Source: JBGPQJ01 sp963709295 (GTDB lineage Bacteria > Chloroflexota > Anaerolineae > Anaerolineales > Villigracilaceae). From it: a stretch of DNA of 64,000 bases. How positions within the stretch are numbered: the first letter of the stretch is position 1; each line of letters starts with the position of its first letter. Position numbers and translations under genes: made by a program. The stretch is from NCBI GenBank assembly GCA_963709295.1, contig CAVPVW010000003.1:744001-808000 (forward strand). The letters are read 5' to 3'. Below the pieces are notes generated by a model. That model saw only the letters and a program-made list of their open reading frames with translations, was not told the origin of the DNA and searched no databases. This document shows, piece after piece, positions 31,677-40,965 of the stretch.

Positions 31677-33251
31677 TTGTCCTTTAAACTTACGTATGCG
31701 ACCATGTACAATCCGCCAGAAGAATTGCATGCTGATTTCGACGCTTCTTTGACAAGGCTAAAACATCAACTGGGAAAAGAAGTTGCCATGCTGATCGATG
31801 GCAAGGATGTCCGGGCGGAAGAACAATTCGAGGATCGGACTCCCATCGATTCAAATGTGGTGCTGGCTGTGATGCAAAAGGGTAATGAAAGACATGCTGA
31901 ACTGGCGCTTGCGGCAGCCCGAAAAGCATTTCCCGCCTGGAGTCGCACCCAATGGCAGGAGAGAATCAAAATTCTTCGCAAGGCAGCCGACTTGATCGAC
32001 GAACGTCTGACCGATCTCAGCGTGGTCATGGCCATGGAGGTCGGAAAGAACCGCATGGAGTCGATGGGCGATGTGGCGGAAACTGCCGACCTGATTCGCT
32101 ACTCATGTGACCAGGTCGAAGCGAATAATGGGTTCATCAGGCCGATGAACAAAGATCCGTTGCCCTATCATGACTCAACGAATATATCCGTGCTTAAGCC
32201 GTATGGTGTTTGGCTTGTCATCAGTCCCTTTAATTTTCCATTTGCCTTAACCGGCGGTCCCGCTGGTGCCGCGCTGGCTGCCGGTAACACCATCGTGATC
32301 AAGCCTGCCACAGACACGCCTTTCATTGTCCGTTTGTTGGTCGATTGTTTCAGAGATGCTGGCATACCGGATGGCGTGGTGAATTTCGTCACCGGTCCCG
32401 GAAGGACCATCGGTGCCGCTCTGGTCAACAGCCCCGAAGTCGACGGTGTCACCTTCACCGGTTCCTACGATGTGGGTATGAAGTTGTTCCGCGACTATGC
32501 CAACGAAAAATGGGTCCGCCCGATTGTGCTCGAGTTGGGAGGGAAAAATCCGGTGATTGTCTCGCGGAACGCAAATCTGGAGGATGCAGCAGCGGGAATC
32601 GTGCGCTCCGCTTTTGGGCTGCAGGGGCAGAAATGCTCCGCCGCCAGCCGGGTTTACATCGAATCTCCAATCTACGATGAATTGGTTGGAAAACTCAAGG
32701 AACTCGCTGAAAAATTGTCCATCGGGGATCCGACCGACCGAAAAGTGTTTCTCGGCCCGGTTGCGAATAAATCATCCTATGAGGATTTCCAGAATTATTG
32801 CAGGGAACTTGGGGGAGCGGGCAAATTCCTTACGGGTGGTAAAGTGCTCACAGATGGCGCGCTCAACAATGGATTTTTCTGCGCACCCACCTTCGTGACG
32901 GATGTCCCCATGGATCACAGGCTTTGGAGATCTGAGATGTTCCTGCCCATTACCACCATCGCCAAAGTTAATAACCTTGCGGAGGCGATGAGATATGCCA
33001 ATGATGTGGATTACGGCCTGACCGCAGGCTTTTACGGTTCTGAAGAAGAAGCGCAATGGTTCTTTGATAATATCGAAGCCGGTGTCATCTACGCCAACCG
33101 CCCGCAGGGTGCAACCACGGGCGCATGGCCGGGATTCCAACCTTTCGGCGGTTGGAAAGGCTCGGGGTCATCCGGAAAGAATGCCGGCGGGGACTATTAC
33201 ATCCAGCTCTATATGCATGAGCAATCCCGGACATTGGTCCGGGCAAAATAG
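31677..33251 (+). CDS. pruA: L-glutamate gamma-semialdehyde dehydrogenase (1-pyrroline-5-carboxylate dehydrogenase)
   Basis: 524 residues from a TTG start with GGGAGGA ahead; the length suits the RocA/PruA1-type enzymes. It oxidises glutamate 5-semialdehyde to glutamate with NAD in proline and arginine breakdown. Aldehyde dehydrogenase motifs: ISPFNFPFAL, VTFTGSYDVG (NAD fold), LELGGKNPVIV with the general-base Glu, and GQKCSAASRVYI with the catalytic Cys. EKWVRPIVLELGG and the ending GGDYYIQLYMHEQSRTLVRAK fit this subfamily. No proline dehydrogenase gene is next to it, so the pathway partner is elsewhere. Its own promoter and terminator make it a single-gene unit. Confidence 0.92.
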   Translation: MSFKLTYATMYNPPEELHADFDASLTRLKHQLGKEVAMLIDGKDVRAEEQFEDRTPIDSNVVLAVMQKGNERHAELALAAARKAFPAWSRTQWQERIKILRKAADLIDERLTDLSVVMAMEVGKNRMESMGDVAETADLIRYSCDQVEANNGFIRPMNKDPLPYHDSTNISVLKPYGVWLVISPFNFPFALTGGPAGAALAAGNTIVIKPATDTPFIVRLLVDCFRDAGIPDGVVNFVTGPGRTIGAALVNSPEVDGVTFTGSYDVGMKLFRDYANEKWVRPIVLELGGKNPVIVSRNANLEDAAAGIVRSAFGLQGQKCSAASRVYIESPIYDELVGKLKELAEKLSIGDPTDRKVFLGPVANKSSYEDFQNYCRELGGAGKFLTGGKVLTDGALNNGFFCAPTFVTDVPMDHRLWRSEMFLPITTIAKVNNLAEAMRYANDVDYGLTAGFYGSEEEAQWFFDNIEAGVIYANRPQGATTGAWPGFQPFGGWKGSGSSGKNAGGDYYIQLYMHEQSRTLVRAK

Positions 33252-33270
33252 TGAACCAACGAGCAAGCTG

Positions 33271-33302
33271 AATCCCCTTCACCGTCGGGAAGGGGATTTT
33301 TT
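33271..33302 (+). terminator. Terminator after the dehydrogenase gene
   Basis: AATCCCCTTC and GAAGGGGATT make a ten-pair stem (33271-33298) with an eight-base loop, followed by a T-run. Confidence 0.9.
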
Positions 33303-33374
33303 ATGACATTATGCGAATCACTATTTTTCCTGTACAATTTGGGGACAGAATTAGCGCATTGTTGAGATTACACA

Positions 33375-33677
33375 ATGGAAGATGATCTCCGACCCAGAAT
33401 TGGAACATTTTTTATCCTGATAGGGCTTGGGCTCCTGGCATTGTTCGTCGGGTCGGATATGGCCTTACAGGCAGATTTTTGGTATTTTATTGGATCAATC
33501 GGCTGCATCGGGTTTGGCGCCTACCTCAAGCTTGTCTCTTCGCGAGAGAAAGGACCCAGTCAGCGATTTAGCAGCATTCGCAACTACAGAGAGAAACGCA
33601 GAAAGGAAAAGGAAGCCAAGAAGAAGGCTAAGGAAGAACAGGCTAAAAAAGCAAAGTCCCAAAACCAAAATGGATGA
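33375..33677 (+). CDS. Small membrane protein with charged C-terminal tail
   Basis: 100 residues: two transmembrane helices (about 13-31 and 37-55), then a strongly basic Lys/Glu/Arg-rich tail (YREKRRKEKEAKKKAKEEQ) of about 40 residues that should lie in the cytoplasm and be helical. I do not recognise a family. It overlaps the next membrane protein gene by eight bases, and both lead into the acyl-CoA carboxylase genes, so it probably shares their transcript. The tail could touch RNA or acidic lipid; this is speculation. Confidence 0.6.
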   Translation: MEDDLRPRIGTFFILIGLGLLALFVGSDMALQADFWYFIGSIGCIGFGAYLKLVSSREKGPSQRFSSIRNYREKRRKEKEAKKKAKEEQAKKAKSQNQNG

Positions 33678-34104
33678 ACCACTGGATACTTCTCACAACC
33701 GACCTGTCACCGTAACCATACTCGCCATTCTCGTGTTATTATTCGCGGTGACCAACCTGATCCGGTTTTGGGCTGCCATCCAAAATTGGGAAACTCTGGT
33801 TTATATCGAAAGTAGTCCCGGACCTTGGTATTTCGCATTGACGGGGTTGGTCTGGGGATTACTCGGTTGCTGGTTGGGTTGGGTCGTTTGGCGCGGGCGC
33901 CCGGGATGTAAAAAAGCAGTAATTGCTCTCTCGGGGCTTTATTTTATATATTATTGGCTGGACGGGCTGGCTTTTCGAAATCACATTCCATCCCAAAATG
34001 TGCTGTTTGTTGCAGGATTTGGAATCCTGGTAGTTTTTTACATAGTTTTCACCTTATTATTACCATCAAATCAGGAATTTTTCTCGAGGAATCATGAGCA
34101 ATAA
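33670..34104 (+). CDS. Four-helix membrane protein of unknown function
   Basis: 144 residues from the ATG at 33670, which overlaps the preceding stop. Four hydrophobic segments are spread over the length (TVTILAILVLLFAVTNLIRF; WYFALTGLVWGLLGCWLGWV; AVIALSGLYFIYYWLDGLAF; LFVAGFGILVVFYIVF). No catalytic motif is visible. The stop overlaps the ATG of the carboxyltransferase gene by 11 bases, so translational coupling is likely although a functional link to the carboxylase is not evident. Confidence 0.65.
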   Translation: MDEPLDTSHNRPVTVTILAILVLLFAVTNLIRFWAAIQNWETLVYIESSPGPWYFALTGLVWGLLGCWLGWVVWRGRPGCKKAVIALSGLYFIYYWLDGLAFRNHIPSQNVLFVAGFGILVVFYIVFTLLLPSNQEFFSRNHEQ

Positions 34105-35642
34105 TTCTAGAGCAGAACTGCTAAAAAAATACCGCGCCTCTTCGAGGCAGGGTGGCGGGACAGAAAGAATCCAGACTCAGCACAGCCGGGGAAAATTGAC
34201 AGCCCGGGAACGCCTCGATCTGTTGCTGGACAAAGGCTCCTTCCGCGAAGTGGATGCATTTGTCGTCCATCGTACCAACGACTTCGGTCTTGAGGAGCAG
34301 AAATTCCATAGCGACAGTGTGATCACAGGCTGGGGAACAATTGAAGGCCGCCTGGTCTATGTATTTTCACAGGACTTCACGGTTTTCGGTGGTTCTCTAG
34401 GCGAAGTCCACGCCGAAAAGATCGTAAAAATCATGCAGATGGCAATGAAGAACGGCGCCCCTTTGATCGGATTGAATGATTCGGGCGGTGCCCGCATCCA
34501 GGAGGGGGTGGTGTCCCTGGGTGGTTACGCAGATATTTTCCTTCTGAATACGTTAGCTAGCGGGGTGATTCCTCAAATCTCAGCGATTATGGGTCCATGC
34601 GCGGGAGGAGCCGTTTATTCTCCAGCGCTGACCGATTTTATATTTATGGTCCGTAATTCCTCTTATATGTTCGTCACTGGACCGGACGTGGTTAAAACAG
34701 TCACCCATGAAGAAGTCTCTTTCGAAGGCCTGGGAGGGGCGAGCGTCCACGCCGAAAAATCCGGCGTGTGCCATGTCGCCGTTGACACCGAAGCGGACAC
34801 GCTCTACTTAATCCGCAAGATGCTCGGCTATATGCCGCAGAATAATATGGAAGATGCGCCATTTGTTACACCTTCCGACGATACGCTTCGCATGGATGAA
34901 GCTCTCGACACGATCATTCCAGACGATGCAGGCAAACCTTACGACATTAAAGAAGTCATCAACATGGTGATGGATTTGGGGTCATTCTTCGAGATTCATG
35001 AAGGATATGCCCAGAACATCGTGGTTGGATTCGCAAGACTGGGAGGGCATTCGGTCGGAATAGTTGCCAACCAGCCGGCGGTTTTGGCCGGCGTGCTGGA
35101 TATAGACGCCAGCGAGAAGGCAGCCCGGTTTGTTCGATTCTGTGATTCGTTTAATGTCCCTCATAACCTTCGAAGATGTGCCGGGTTTCCTGCCTGGGAC
35201 CATCCAGGAACACCATGGAATAATTCGCTCAGGAGCAAAATTGCTGTACGCCTATTGCGAAGCAACCGTCCCCAAGCTCACTGTGATTACACGAAAAGCC
35301 TATGGGGGAGCCTATTGCGTGATGTCCTCCAAGCACATACGGGGCGATGTGAACCTCGCCTGGCCTTCCGCTGAAATTGCCGTGATGGGCCCGGACGGCG
35401 CCGTGAGTATCATCTTCCGTAAGGAATTGGCGGAAGCGTCCGACCCGGTCAGTCGAAAAGCCGAATTGGTTCAGGAATATCGTGAGAAATTTGCCAGTCC
35501 CTACGTGGCTGCTGAGCGAGGCTACATAGACGATGTGATACAGCCTCGTGAAACTCGTCCCCGCCTGATCAATGCGCTTGAAATGCTCCAGAACAAGCGG
35601 GATGCAAACCCTGCCAAGAAACATGGAAACATTCCGCTTTAG
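34094..35642 (+). CDS. Acyl-CoA carboxylase carboxyltransferase subunit, reading frame broken once
   Basis: 515 residues once a single extra base near 35160-35170 is removed (FNVP joins to ITFEDVPGFLPG). Crotonase-like carboxyltransferase of the PccB/AccD type, moving CO2 from biotin to propionyl-CoA or acetyl-CoA. N-half: HSRGKLTARERLDLLLDKGSF, GLNDSGGARIQEGV (oxyanion loop) and GPCAGGAVYSPAL. C-half: EHHGIIRSGAKLLYAYCEA, TRKAYGGAYCVMSSK and AEIAVMGPDGAVSIIF, the acyl-CoA site and second oxyanion hole. The gene is followed by the biotin carboxylase (21 bases) and the biotin carrier. The break is outside any active-site loop. Acetyl or propionyl preference is not decidable here. Confidence 0.88.
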
Positions 35643-35663
35643 CGCTTAAGTCACCGAGGAAAA

Positions 35664-37172
35664 ATGTTCAAAAAAGTCCTTATTGCCAATCGAGGGGAAA
35701 TCGCAGTACGCATCATCCGCGCTTGCCGGGAATTGGGCATCGAAACGGTGGCCGTGTTCTCAGAGGCAGACCGGAAAGCGCTGCATGTGCGATATGCGGA
35801 TGAAGCCTATTTATTGGGTCCCGCCCCATCCCGAGAATCTTATCTCCGCGGTGACCGGATCATCTCCATCGCGCGAAAATCCGGCGTGGACGCCATCCAT
35901 CCCGGCTACGGATTTCTGGCAGAACGAGAAGATTTTGCTTCCGCATGCGGAAATGCAGGTCTCGTGTTTATCGGCCCGAAACCTTCCTCCATCGCAGCCA
36001 TGGGAGACAAAGCGGTAGCTCGCAGCACGGTGCTCAAGGCGGGTGTGCCCGTGGTGCCTGGCACGGAAGATGTGGGAAATCTTAGTGACGAAGATTTATT
36101 GGCCATTGCCCCCAAAATCGGGTTTCCGCTGCTCATCAAAGCAACTTCAGGCGGCGGCGGAAAAGGGATGCGCGAGGTAAAGTCTATTGAAGAAATGCCT
36201 GCCTTGATCCAAAATGCACGGCGAGAAGCCAAATCGTCTTTTGGCGATGGGAATGTCTACCTCGAGAAACTAGTCGAAGGGGCACACCACATTGAGATCC
36301 AGATACTTGCTGACCAGTTCGGAAACGTGCTGCACTTATTCGAACGAGACTGCTCCATCCAGCGCAGACACCAGAAACTGATCGAAGAAGCGCCATCTAC
36401 ATTCCTCGACGATGAATTAAGACGGAAAATGGGCGAAGTTGCCGTCAAAGCTGCCAAGGCTGTAGATTACGAGAATGCCGGGACCATTGAATTCCTGGTG
36501 GACAAGGATAGAAATTTCTTTTTCCTCGAGATGAACACACGATTACAGGTGGAACATCCCATCACGGAAATGGTGACGGGCATCGATATCGTCAAGGAGC
36601 AAATCCGTATTGCCCGAGGACGTCAACTCACCTACTCTCAAGAAGACATCCGCATCAATGGCGCTTCGATTGAATGTCGAATCAATGCCGAGGATCCCTA
36701 TAACAACTTCATTCCATCCACCGGCAAAATCGTACAGAACATCATCCCCAGTGGACCGGGCGTTCGAGTGGATACCGGCGTCTATTCCGGATTCGAAATC
36801 TCCCCTTACTATGATCCCATGATCGCAAAGCTGGTCGTGTGGGGTGAAACCAGAGGCCAGGCCATCCTTCGGATGCGGCGGGCGTTGGAGGAATACCAAA
36901 TCATCGGCGTGCGCACCAATATTCCCTTCCATATGACCATGATGGATTCCCCACGCTTCCTCGGCGGGCAATACGACACCCGGTTCGTTGAAGAACGTTT
37001 CTCCATGCAGGAGAAAAATGGTGACCGAGAGCATTACGAGGAAATCGCAGCAGTCGTCGCCACACTGGTTGCGCACGAGGCAGCCGAAAGGTCAGCCCAA
37101 TTTGTTACTCGCAATGAGCGCGACACCAGCAACTGGAAATGGGTCGGGCGCTGGGAAAGAATGCATCGGTAG
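35664..37172 (+). CDS. accC: Biotin carboxylase subunit
   Basis: 502 residues. ATP-dependent carboxylation of biotin on the carrier protein. KVLIANRGEIAVRIIRACRELGI starts the biotin-carboxylase N-domain; ATSGGGGKGMREV is the glycine-rich ATP loop of the ATP-grasp domain; HIEIQILADQFGNVLHLFERDCSIQR, split here by its central turn, and FLEMNTRLQVEHPITEMVTGIDIV carry the catalytic Glu/Arg/Asn set. It is a stand-alone subunit without a fused carrier domain; the carrier is encoded 11 bases downstream. The C-terminus is about 50 residues longer than E. coli AccC. Confidence 0.94.
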   Translation: MFKKVLIANRGEIAVRIIRACRELGIETVAVFSEADRKALHVRYADEAYLLGPAPSRESYLRGDRIISIARKSGVDAIHPGYGFLAEREDFASACGNAGLVFIGPKPSSIAAMGDKAVARSTVLKAGVPVVPGTEDVGNLSDEDLLAIAPKIGFPLLIKATSGGGGKGMREVKSIEEMPALIQNARREAKSSFGDGNVYLEKLVEGAHHIEIQILADQFGNVLHLFERDCSIQRRHQKLIEEAPSTFLDDELRRKMGEVAVKAAKAVDYENAGTIEFLVDKDRNFFFLEMNTRLQVEHPITEMVTGIDIVKEQIRIARGRQLTYSQEDIRINGASIECRINAEDPYNNFIPSTGKIVQNIIPSGPGVRVDTGVYSGFEISPYYDPMIAKLVVWGETRGQAILRMRRALEEYQIIGVRTNIPFHMTMMDSPRFLGGQYDTRFVEERFSMQEKNGDREHYEEIAAVVATLVAHEAAERSAQFVTRNERDTSNWKWVGRWERMHR

Positions 37173-37183
37173 GCTGGCTGATT

Positions 37184-37681
37184 ATGAAATATTTGACTAC
37201 CATTGACGATAAGGAATTTCTCGTTGAGATTCTCGACGAGAAACATATCAGCGTGGACGGCAAAGTGCTTGACGTGGACTTCTCAACGATCAACGGACAG
37301 AGGGTATTTTCACTCATCATCGACGGAAAATCCTACAAATCGCATGTAAATCCTTCCGATGAAGGCTGGGAAGTCCTGTTGCGGGGGAAATTTTATACAG
37401 CCCAGGTTGAGGAGGAGCGTGAAAAACGACTGCGAGCTGCGGCTGGCGCCAGGGTTATGGAAGGTGGCGAATATCATCTTAAAGCTCCCATGCCGGGTTT
37501 GATCGTCGCCGTTATGGTGGAAGATGGCATGAAAATTGAAAAAGGTCAGGTGCTCATCGTTCTCGAGTCAATGAAAATGCAAAACGAACTAAAATCCCCA
37601 CGAGCTGGAACGATTGCGAGAATAAAAGTAAAACCTGGAGAAAGAGTCGAGCAGAAGGCAACATTGTTGTCCGTAACTTAA
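37184..37681 (+). CDS. Biotin carrier protein of the acyl-CoA carboxylase
   Basis: 165 residues from the ATG at 37184; an earlier in-frame start at 37139 lies inside the biotin carboxylase gene and is less likely. The last about 75 residues are a biotinyl domain (LKAPMPGLIVAVMVEDGMKIEKG) with the biotin-acceptor Lys in LESMKMQNEL. The first about 90 residues (TTIDDKEFLVEILDEKHISV; VFSLIIDGKSYKSHV) match the BT-like domain found in propionyl-CoA carboxylase alpha chains, which docks on the carboxyltransferase. So the alpha chain seems split into separate biotin carboxylase and carrier genes, consistent with a propionyl-/acetyl-CoA carboxylase. Confidence 0.9.
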   Translation: MKYLTTIDDKEFLVEILDEKHISVDGKVLDVDFSTINGQRVFSLIIDGKSYKSHVNPSDEGWEVLLRGKFYTAQVEEEREKRLRAAAGARVMEGGEYHLKAPMPGLIVAVMVEDGMKIEKGQVLIVLESMKMQNELKSPRAGTIARIKVKPGERVEQKATLLSVT

Positions 37682-37706
37682 TGGCACATTGTTGACAAGT
37701 TCAATC

Positions 37707-38321
37707 ATGAATACCAGCGGAATCGAAATCGAAACCAAGTTCCACGTCCGTGATCTGAAGAAAATCGAAACGCGCCTCCATGGACTGGAGGCGCGACTTG
37801 TTCAACCTCGCCAGTTTGAGAAGAACCTTCGGTTCGACCTGCCAGATGGATCGCTTCGAAAAACTTACCGTGTTTTACGTCTTCGGCAGGATGAAAAAGC
37901 TGTACTGACCTATAAAGGTCCCGGAAGCGAGGCGGTGGACGGAATTCGAGCCCGCGAGGAATGGGAGGTCACTGTCAGCGATTTTTCGACCACCCAAAAA
38001 ATCCTGGAATCGCTGGGGTATGACATCCAATTCGTATATGAAAAATACCGCACCACATACCTCCTCAAGAATTCACACGTGATGTTGGACGAAATGCCAT
38101 TTGGTTACTTTGTAGAGATCGAGGGGGAATCGCAATCGGATGTACTGTCCCTGGCTAAACATCTCAATTTGGAAAAAGATGGCGCCATCCCTGATAGTTA
38201 CCAGGTGCTTTTTGAAAAGGTGAAGACTGCACTGGGTTTATCTTTTCGGGATTTGACTTTCGGTAATTTTTCAGGAATTGACGTGCCCGATTCCGCGCTT
38301 GGTGTCGGGAGTTCTGACTAG
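37707..38321 (+). CDS. CYTH-domain protein (class IV adenylate cyclase/thiamine-triphosphatase-like)
   Basis: 204 residues from the ATG at 37707; a TTG at 37689 would add six. IEIETKFHV holds the ExExK signature of triphosphate-tunnel enzymes, followed by RLRQDEKAVLTYKGPG, a REEWEVTV strand and a KYRTTYLLKNSHVMLDEMP pattern, so all charged tunnel strands appear present. Members hydrolyse organic or inorganic triphosphate or form cAMP; which one cannot be told. The last about 25 residues are an extra tail. It ends four bases from a convergent gene. Confidence 0.8.
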   Translation: MNTSGIEIETKFHVRDLKKIETRLHGLEARLVQPRQFEKNLRFDLPDGSLRKTYRVLRLRQDEKAVLTYKGPGSEAVDGIRAREEWEVTVSDFSTTQKILESLGYDIQFVYEKYRTTYLLKNSHVMLDEMPFGYFVEIEGESQSDVLSLAKHLNLEKDGAIPDSYQVLFEKVKTALGLSFRDLTFGNFSGIDVPDSALGVGSSD

Positions 38322-38324
38322 GAG

Positions 38325-39281
38325 TTACCTCGTCAGAGCCGGCTGAGGACCCGGCGCACGAGGAATGGGTCCAAGATCTATTCGCAACAATCCCGCTTTT
38401 TTGATCCAATTTAAAGCCGCGTCATATTCCGAGTCCGTTATGGGACGGTTGATTTCGGGGAAGGTGCGCCCGAGACTCGGGAAATACCGCCGCATAAGGT
38501 GAAAATATGTATAGGGAGAAATGTCTTTCGCAAGATAACGCGCAATTTCCTCGGTCCCAGCAAGATTCCTCGGAAGGACCAGGTGTCTGACCATCAACCC
38601 ATGCTTGGCAATCCCGAAGTCGTCCATGATTAGATCGCCTACCTGCCTGTGCATTTCAGAGACAACCGCACGATTGACCTTTACGTAATCTGCAACACGA
38701 AGGTACCGGTCAGCAGCTGCCGGGTCTGAGAAGCGCATATCGGGGATGTAGATATCCACCACGCCGTCCAGCAGCTTTAAAACTTCCACCGAATCATAAC
38801 CATCCGAGTTGTAAACCAGGGGGAGAAATAACCCTGCCTTAATGGCAATCTTCAACGCCGCCAGGATTTGTGGAACCACGTGACTGGGTGCGATCAAATT
38901 CAAGTTATGACACTCATGGTCCTGAAGCTCCAGCATGATGGCTGCCAGTTGCTCAGGTTCCATTTCTATCCCATCGTCGGAATCGCCAATTTCATAGGGC
39001 TGGTAGAATTTGAACTTCATTGGAAGGCGGCCAAAGAATATCGTTCCGGAGCCATTTGTTCCAACGAGGGGTGCTTCCTCCCCCATATCTACACCATAGC
39101 TTGTGACGTGAACACGCGTCCCTGTTTTGCAGATGCCCTGGTCTCCCCTGTTTAGGAGGCGGTTGATCCCGCAGTTTCGCGCGCATACATCGCACTTTTC
39201 CAAATGACTATACGCCGCTTGTGCGCGCTTTTCAATGTCAGTTGTACTAAGGTTGAAGTAGGCGGGGAAGAAAGGCTTCAT
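38325..39281 (-). CDS. PflX-like radical-SAM family protein lacking the Fe-S cysteines
   Basis: 318 residues, aligning by eye with the PflX/COG1313 group along its length: CDVCARNCGINRLLNRGDQGIC at the N-terminus, HECHNLNLIAPSHVVPQILAAL, LPLVYNSDGYDSVEVLKLL, DIYIPDMRFSD, and GLMVRHLVLPRN. The expected GTIFFSGCNLRCVFCQNYEI block, whose CxxxCxxC holds the 4Fe-4S cluster, instead reads GTIFFGRLPMKFKFYQPYEI. All three Cys are gone (Leu, Phe, Tyr). The surrounding residues and frame are intact. The four N-terminal cysteines are kept. As written it could not do radical-SAM chemistry and may be a pseudo-enzyme. Confidence 0.8.
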   Translation of the reverse strand: MKPFFPAYFNLSTTDIEKRAQAAYSHLEKCDVCARNCGINRLLNRGDQGICKTGTRVHVTSYGVDMGEEAPLVGTNGSGTIFFGRLPMKFKFYQPYEIGDSDDGIEMEPEQLAAIMLELQDHECHNLNLIAPSHVVPQILAALKIAIKAGLFLPLVYNSDGYDSVEVLKLLDGVVDIYIPDMRFSDPAAADRYLRVADYVKVNRAVVSEMHRQVGDLIMDDFGIAKHGLMVRHLVLPRNLAGTEEIARYLAKDISPYTYFHLMRRYFPSLGRTFPEINRPITDSEYDAALNWIKKAGLLRIDLGPIPRAPGPQPALTR

Positions 39282-39343
39282 GGATTCACCTTTACAACTA
39301 TACAGAAAGGCTGGTTTTTCCGCAAGTCCCCCAATGACCTATT

Positions 39344-40168
39344 TCAGATAAGGGTATCACCCTTCCAGACGACATGATTTACTTCGCCCTTTTCCCCAGT
39401 CAGTTTTTCCAAGATGAACTTAAAAACCAATTCCGACCCGCTGGTAAAAAAATCCGCTGTTGGATTTTTCATGGAGCCTGGGACTAATCGCGCAGATGCC
39501 ATCACACGCTGAGCCTGGCGTGCCACTGCCGGAGCCGGGTCGATCACCCTTACTTGATCCCCGCAAATTTGCTCGATAAGTGGGATCACGAACGGATAAT
39601 GGGTGCAGCCAAGCACCACGGTATCAATTCCTTTTTTCAGCATGGGGAGAAGTGCCTTTTCAAGAATTTTCCGCGTCTTGATCGTATCTACTTCACCCAG
39701 CTCAATTTGCGCCACCAGTCCCGGGCAGGTGTGTTGCAGGACAGTCACCCCGCTCGCAAACCGCTCAACGACTGACGCGTACAAAGCTCCCTGGAATGTT
39801 GCTGGAGTAGCAAGGACCCCTACGACACCTGTTTTTGTCTGCTCAGCAGCAGGTTTGACTGCAGGTTCCATTCCTACAAAAGGGATTTCCGGGAATTTTA
39901 CCCGCAATTCATGCAGCGCCGCAGCGGAAGCAGTATTGCACGCCACGACGATAATTTTCGCGCCCTTGGAAAGCAAGAACCGGGTAATCCCTTCAGATAA
40001 CATCCTGACTTGATCAACCGGTTTCGAGCCATAAGGGACATGGGCTTGATCCGCAACATAAAGTGCCTTCTCGTCCGGCAGCAAATTACGTATCTCACGC
40101 AGGACTGACAGCCCGCCGACGCCTGAATCGAATATTCCAATGCTGGATTTTTGGGGTGATGAATTCAT
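39344..40168 (-). CDS. murI: Glutamate racemase
   Basis: 274 residues. Cofactor-independent conversion of L- to D-glutamate for peptidoglycan. IGIFDSGVGGLSVLREI (residues 11-27) has the catalytic Asp and substrate loop. The two catalytic Cys are in VVACNTASAAAL (about 75) and VLGCTHYPFVIPLI (about 190). The insertion of typical length and the ending PTADFFTSGSE are normal. Followed on the same strand by the PflX-like gene and preceded by an amidotransferase gene (15 bases). It supports a peptidoglycan-containing cell wall. Confidence 0.95.
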   Translation of the reverse strand: MNSSPQKSSIGIFDSGVGGLSVLREIRNLLPDEKALYVADQAHVPYGSKPVDQVRMLSEGITRFLLSKGAKIIVVACNTASAAALHELRVKFPEIPFVGMEPAVKPAAEQTKTGVVGVLATPATFQGALYASVVERFASGVTVLQHTCPGLVAQIELGEVDTIKTRKILEKALLPMLKKGIDTVVLGCTHYPFVIPLIEQICGDQVRVIDPAPAVARQAQRVMASARLVPGSMKNPTADFFTSGSELVFKFILEKLTGEKGEVNHVVWKGDTLI

Positions 40169-40183
40169 CGATTTCCGGCAATT

Positions 40184-40900
40184 TTACCTTGAAGACGCCT
40201 CCACGAAAGCAGAGAAAAGCCGGCGCATCGGCTGCTGATCGGTCAGCCACTCGGGATGCCATTGGACAGCCACGCCAAAGGGATGTTCGGGCAGTTCAAC
40301 AACCTCAACCAGGTTGTCGGGAGAATGTCCAACAGCTATGAGACCTGGAGCAAGGTCTTTGATCCCCTGATGATGCAAACTATTTACCTGGAGTTTTGGT
40401 TCTCCAAATATCCTGGCGCTTCGGCTGCCCTCTTCCACATGAACTGGATGGGCAATGGTAGTACGGGGAATATCCGGGTACCAATCGTGCTTCAACGCCC
40501 CCGGTAGTTGATCCGGAATATGAGTGTAGAGAGTCCCTCCCAAGGCAACATTCGCGAGCTGGCAGCCCCTGCAGATGCCCAGGAAAGGCCTACCATTTTG
40601 GGCGGCCTGTTGAAACAGGGACAACTCCAGAGAGTCCCGATCTTCGTCCACTTCGTCAATTTTGGGGTGGGGAGAACCGTCGAAGTATGCCAGGCTGATA
40701 TCCCCTCCGCCCGTGAACAGGATGCCATTCAATCGAGGATACAGGTCGCGCCATTCTCCGCCATGGAGTTGATTGGGGATCAAGACCGGCACTCCGCCTG
40801 CCTGGACGATGGCATCAACATACGCGGTATTAATGGCTGAAATTGGCAACTGCGACTGACTAAGTCCTTCGTAAACAGTTAACCCGATTAGCGGACGCAT
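40184..40900 (-). CDS. Class I glutamine amidotransferase-like hydrolase (PuuD/peptidase C26 type)
   Basis: 238 residues. The nucleophile elbow is FLGICRGCQLANVALGG, with Cys around residue 107, and the C-terminal His-Glu pair is in VAVQWHPEWL. The N-terminus RPLIGLTVYEG and GVPVLIPNQLHGGEW, and GILFTGGGDISLAYF, are typical of gamma-glutamyl-gamma-aminobutyrate hydrolases, which release free acids from gamma-glutamyl conjugates. Specific substrate unknown. Sits between rplS and murI with a terminator from rplS ahead of it. Confidence 0.88.
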   Translation of the reverse strand: MRPLIGLTVYEGLSQSQLPISAINTAYVDAIVQAGGVPVLIPNQLHGGEWRDLYPRLNGILFTGGGDISLAYFDGSPHPKIDEVDEDRDSLELSLFQQAAQNGRPFLGICRGCQLANVALGGTLYTHIPDQLPGALKHDWYPDIPRTTIAHPVHVEEGSRSARIFGEPKLQVNSLHHQGIKDLAPGLIAVGHSPDNLVEVVELPEHPFGVAVQWHPEWLTDQQPMRRLFSAFVEASSR

Positions 40901-40907
40901 CTGCCCT

Positions 40908-40945
40908 CCAAAAAGAGAAAGGGCACAGCAGGTGCTGTACCCTTT
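40908..40945 (-). terminator. Terminator after rplS
   Basis: AAAGGGTACAGCA and TGCTGTGCCCTTT on the minus strand form a 13-base stem with one wobble/mismatch and a two-base loop, then CTCTTTTT. It ends the rplS transcript 21 bases after its stop. Confidence 0.85.
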
Positions 40946-40965
40946 GGGATAACAAGTTCAGGCGA

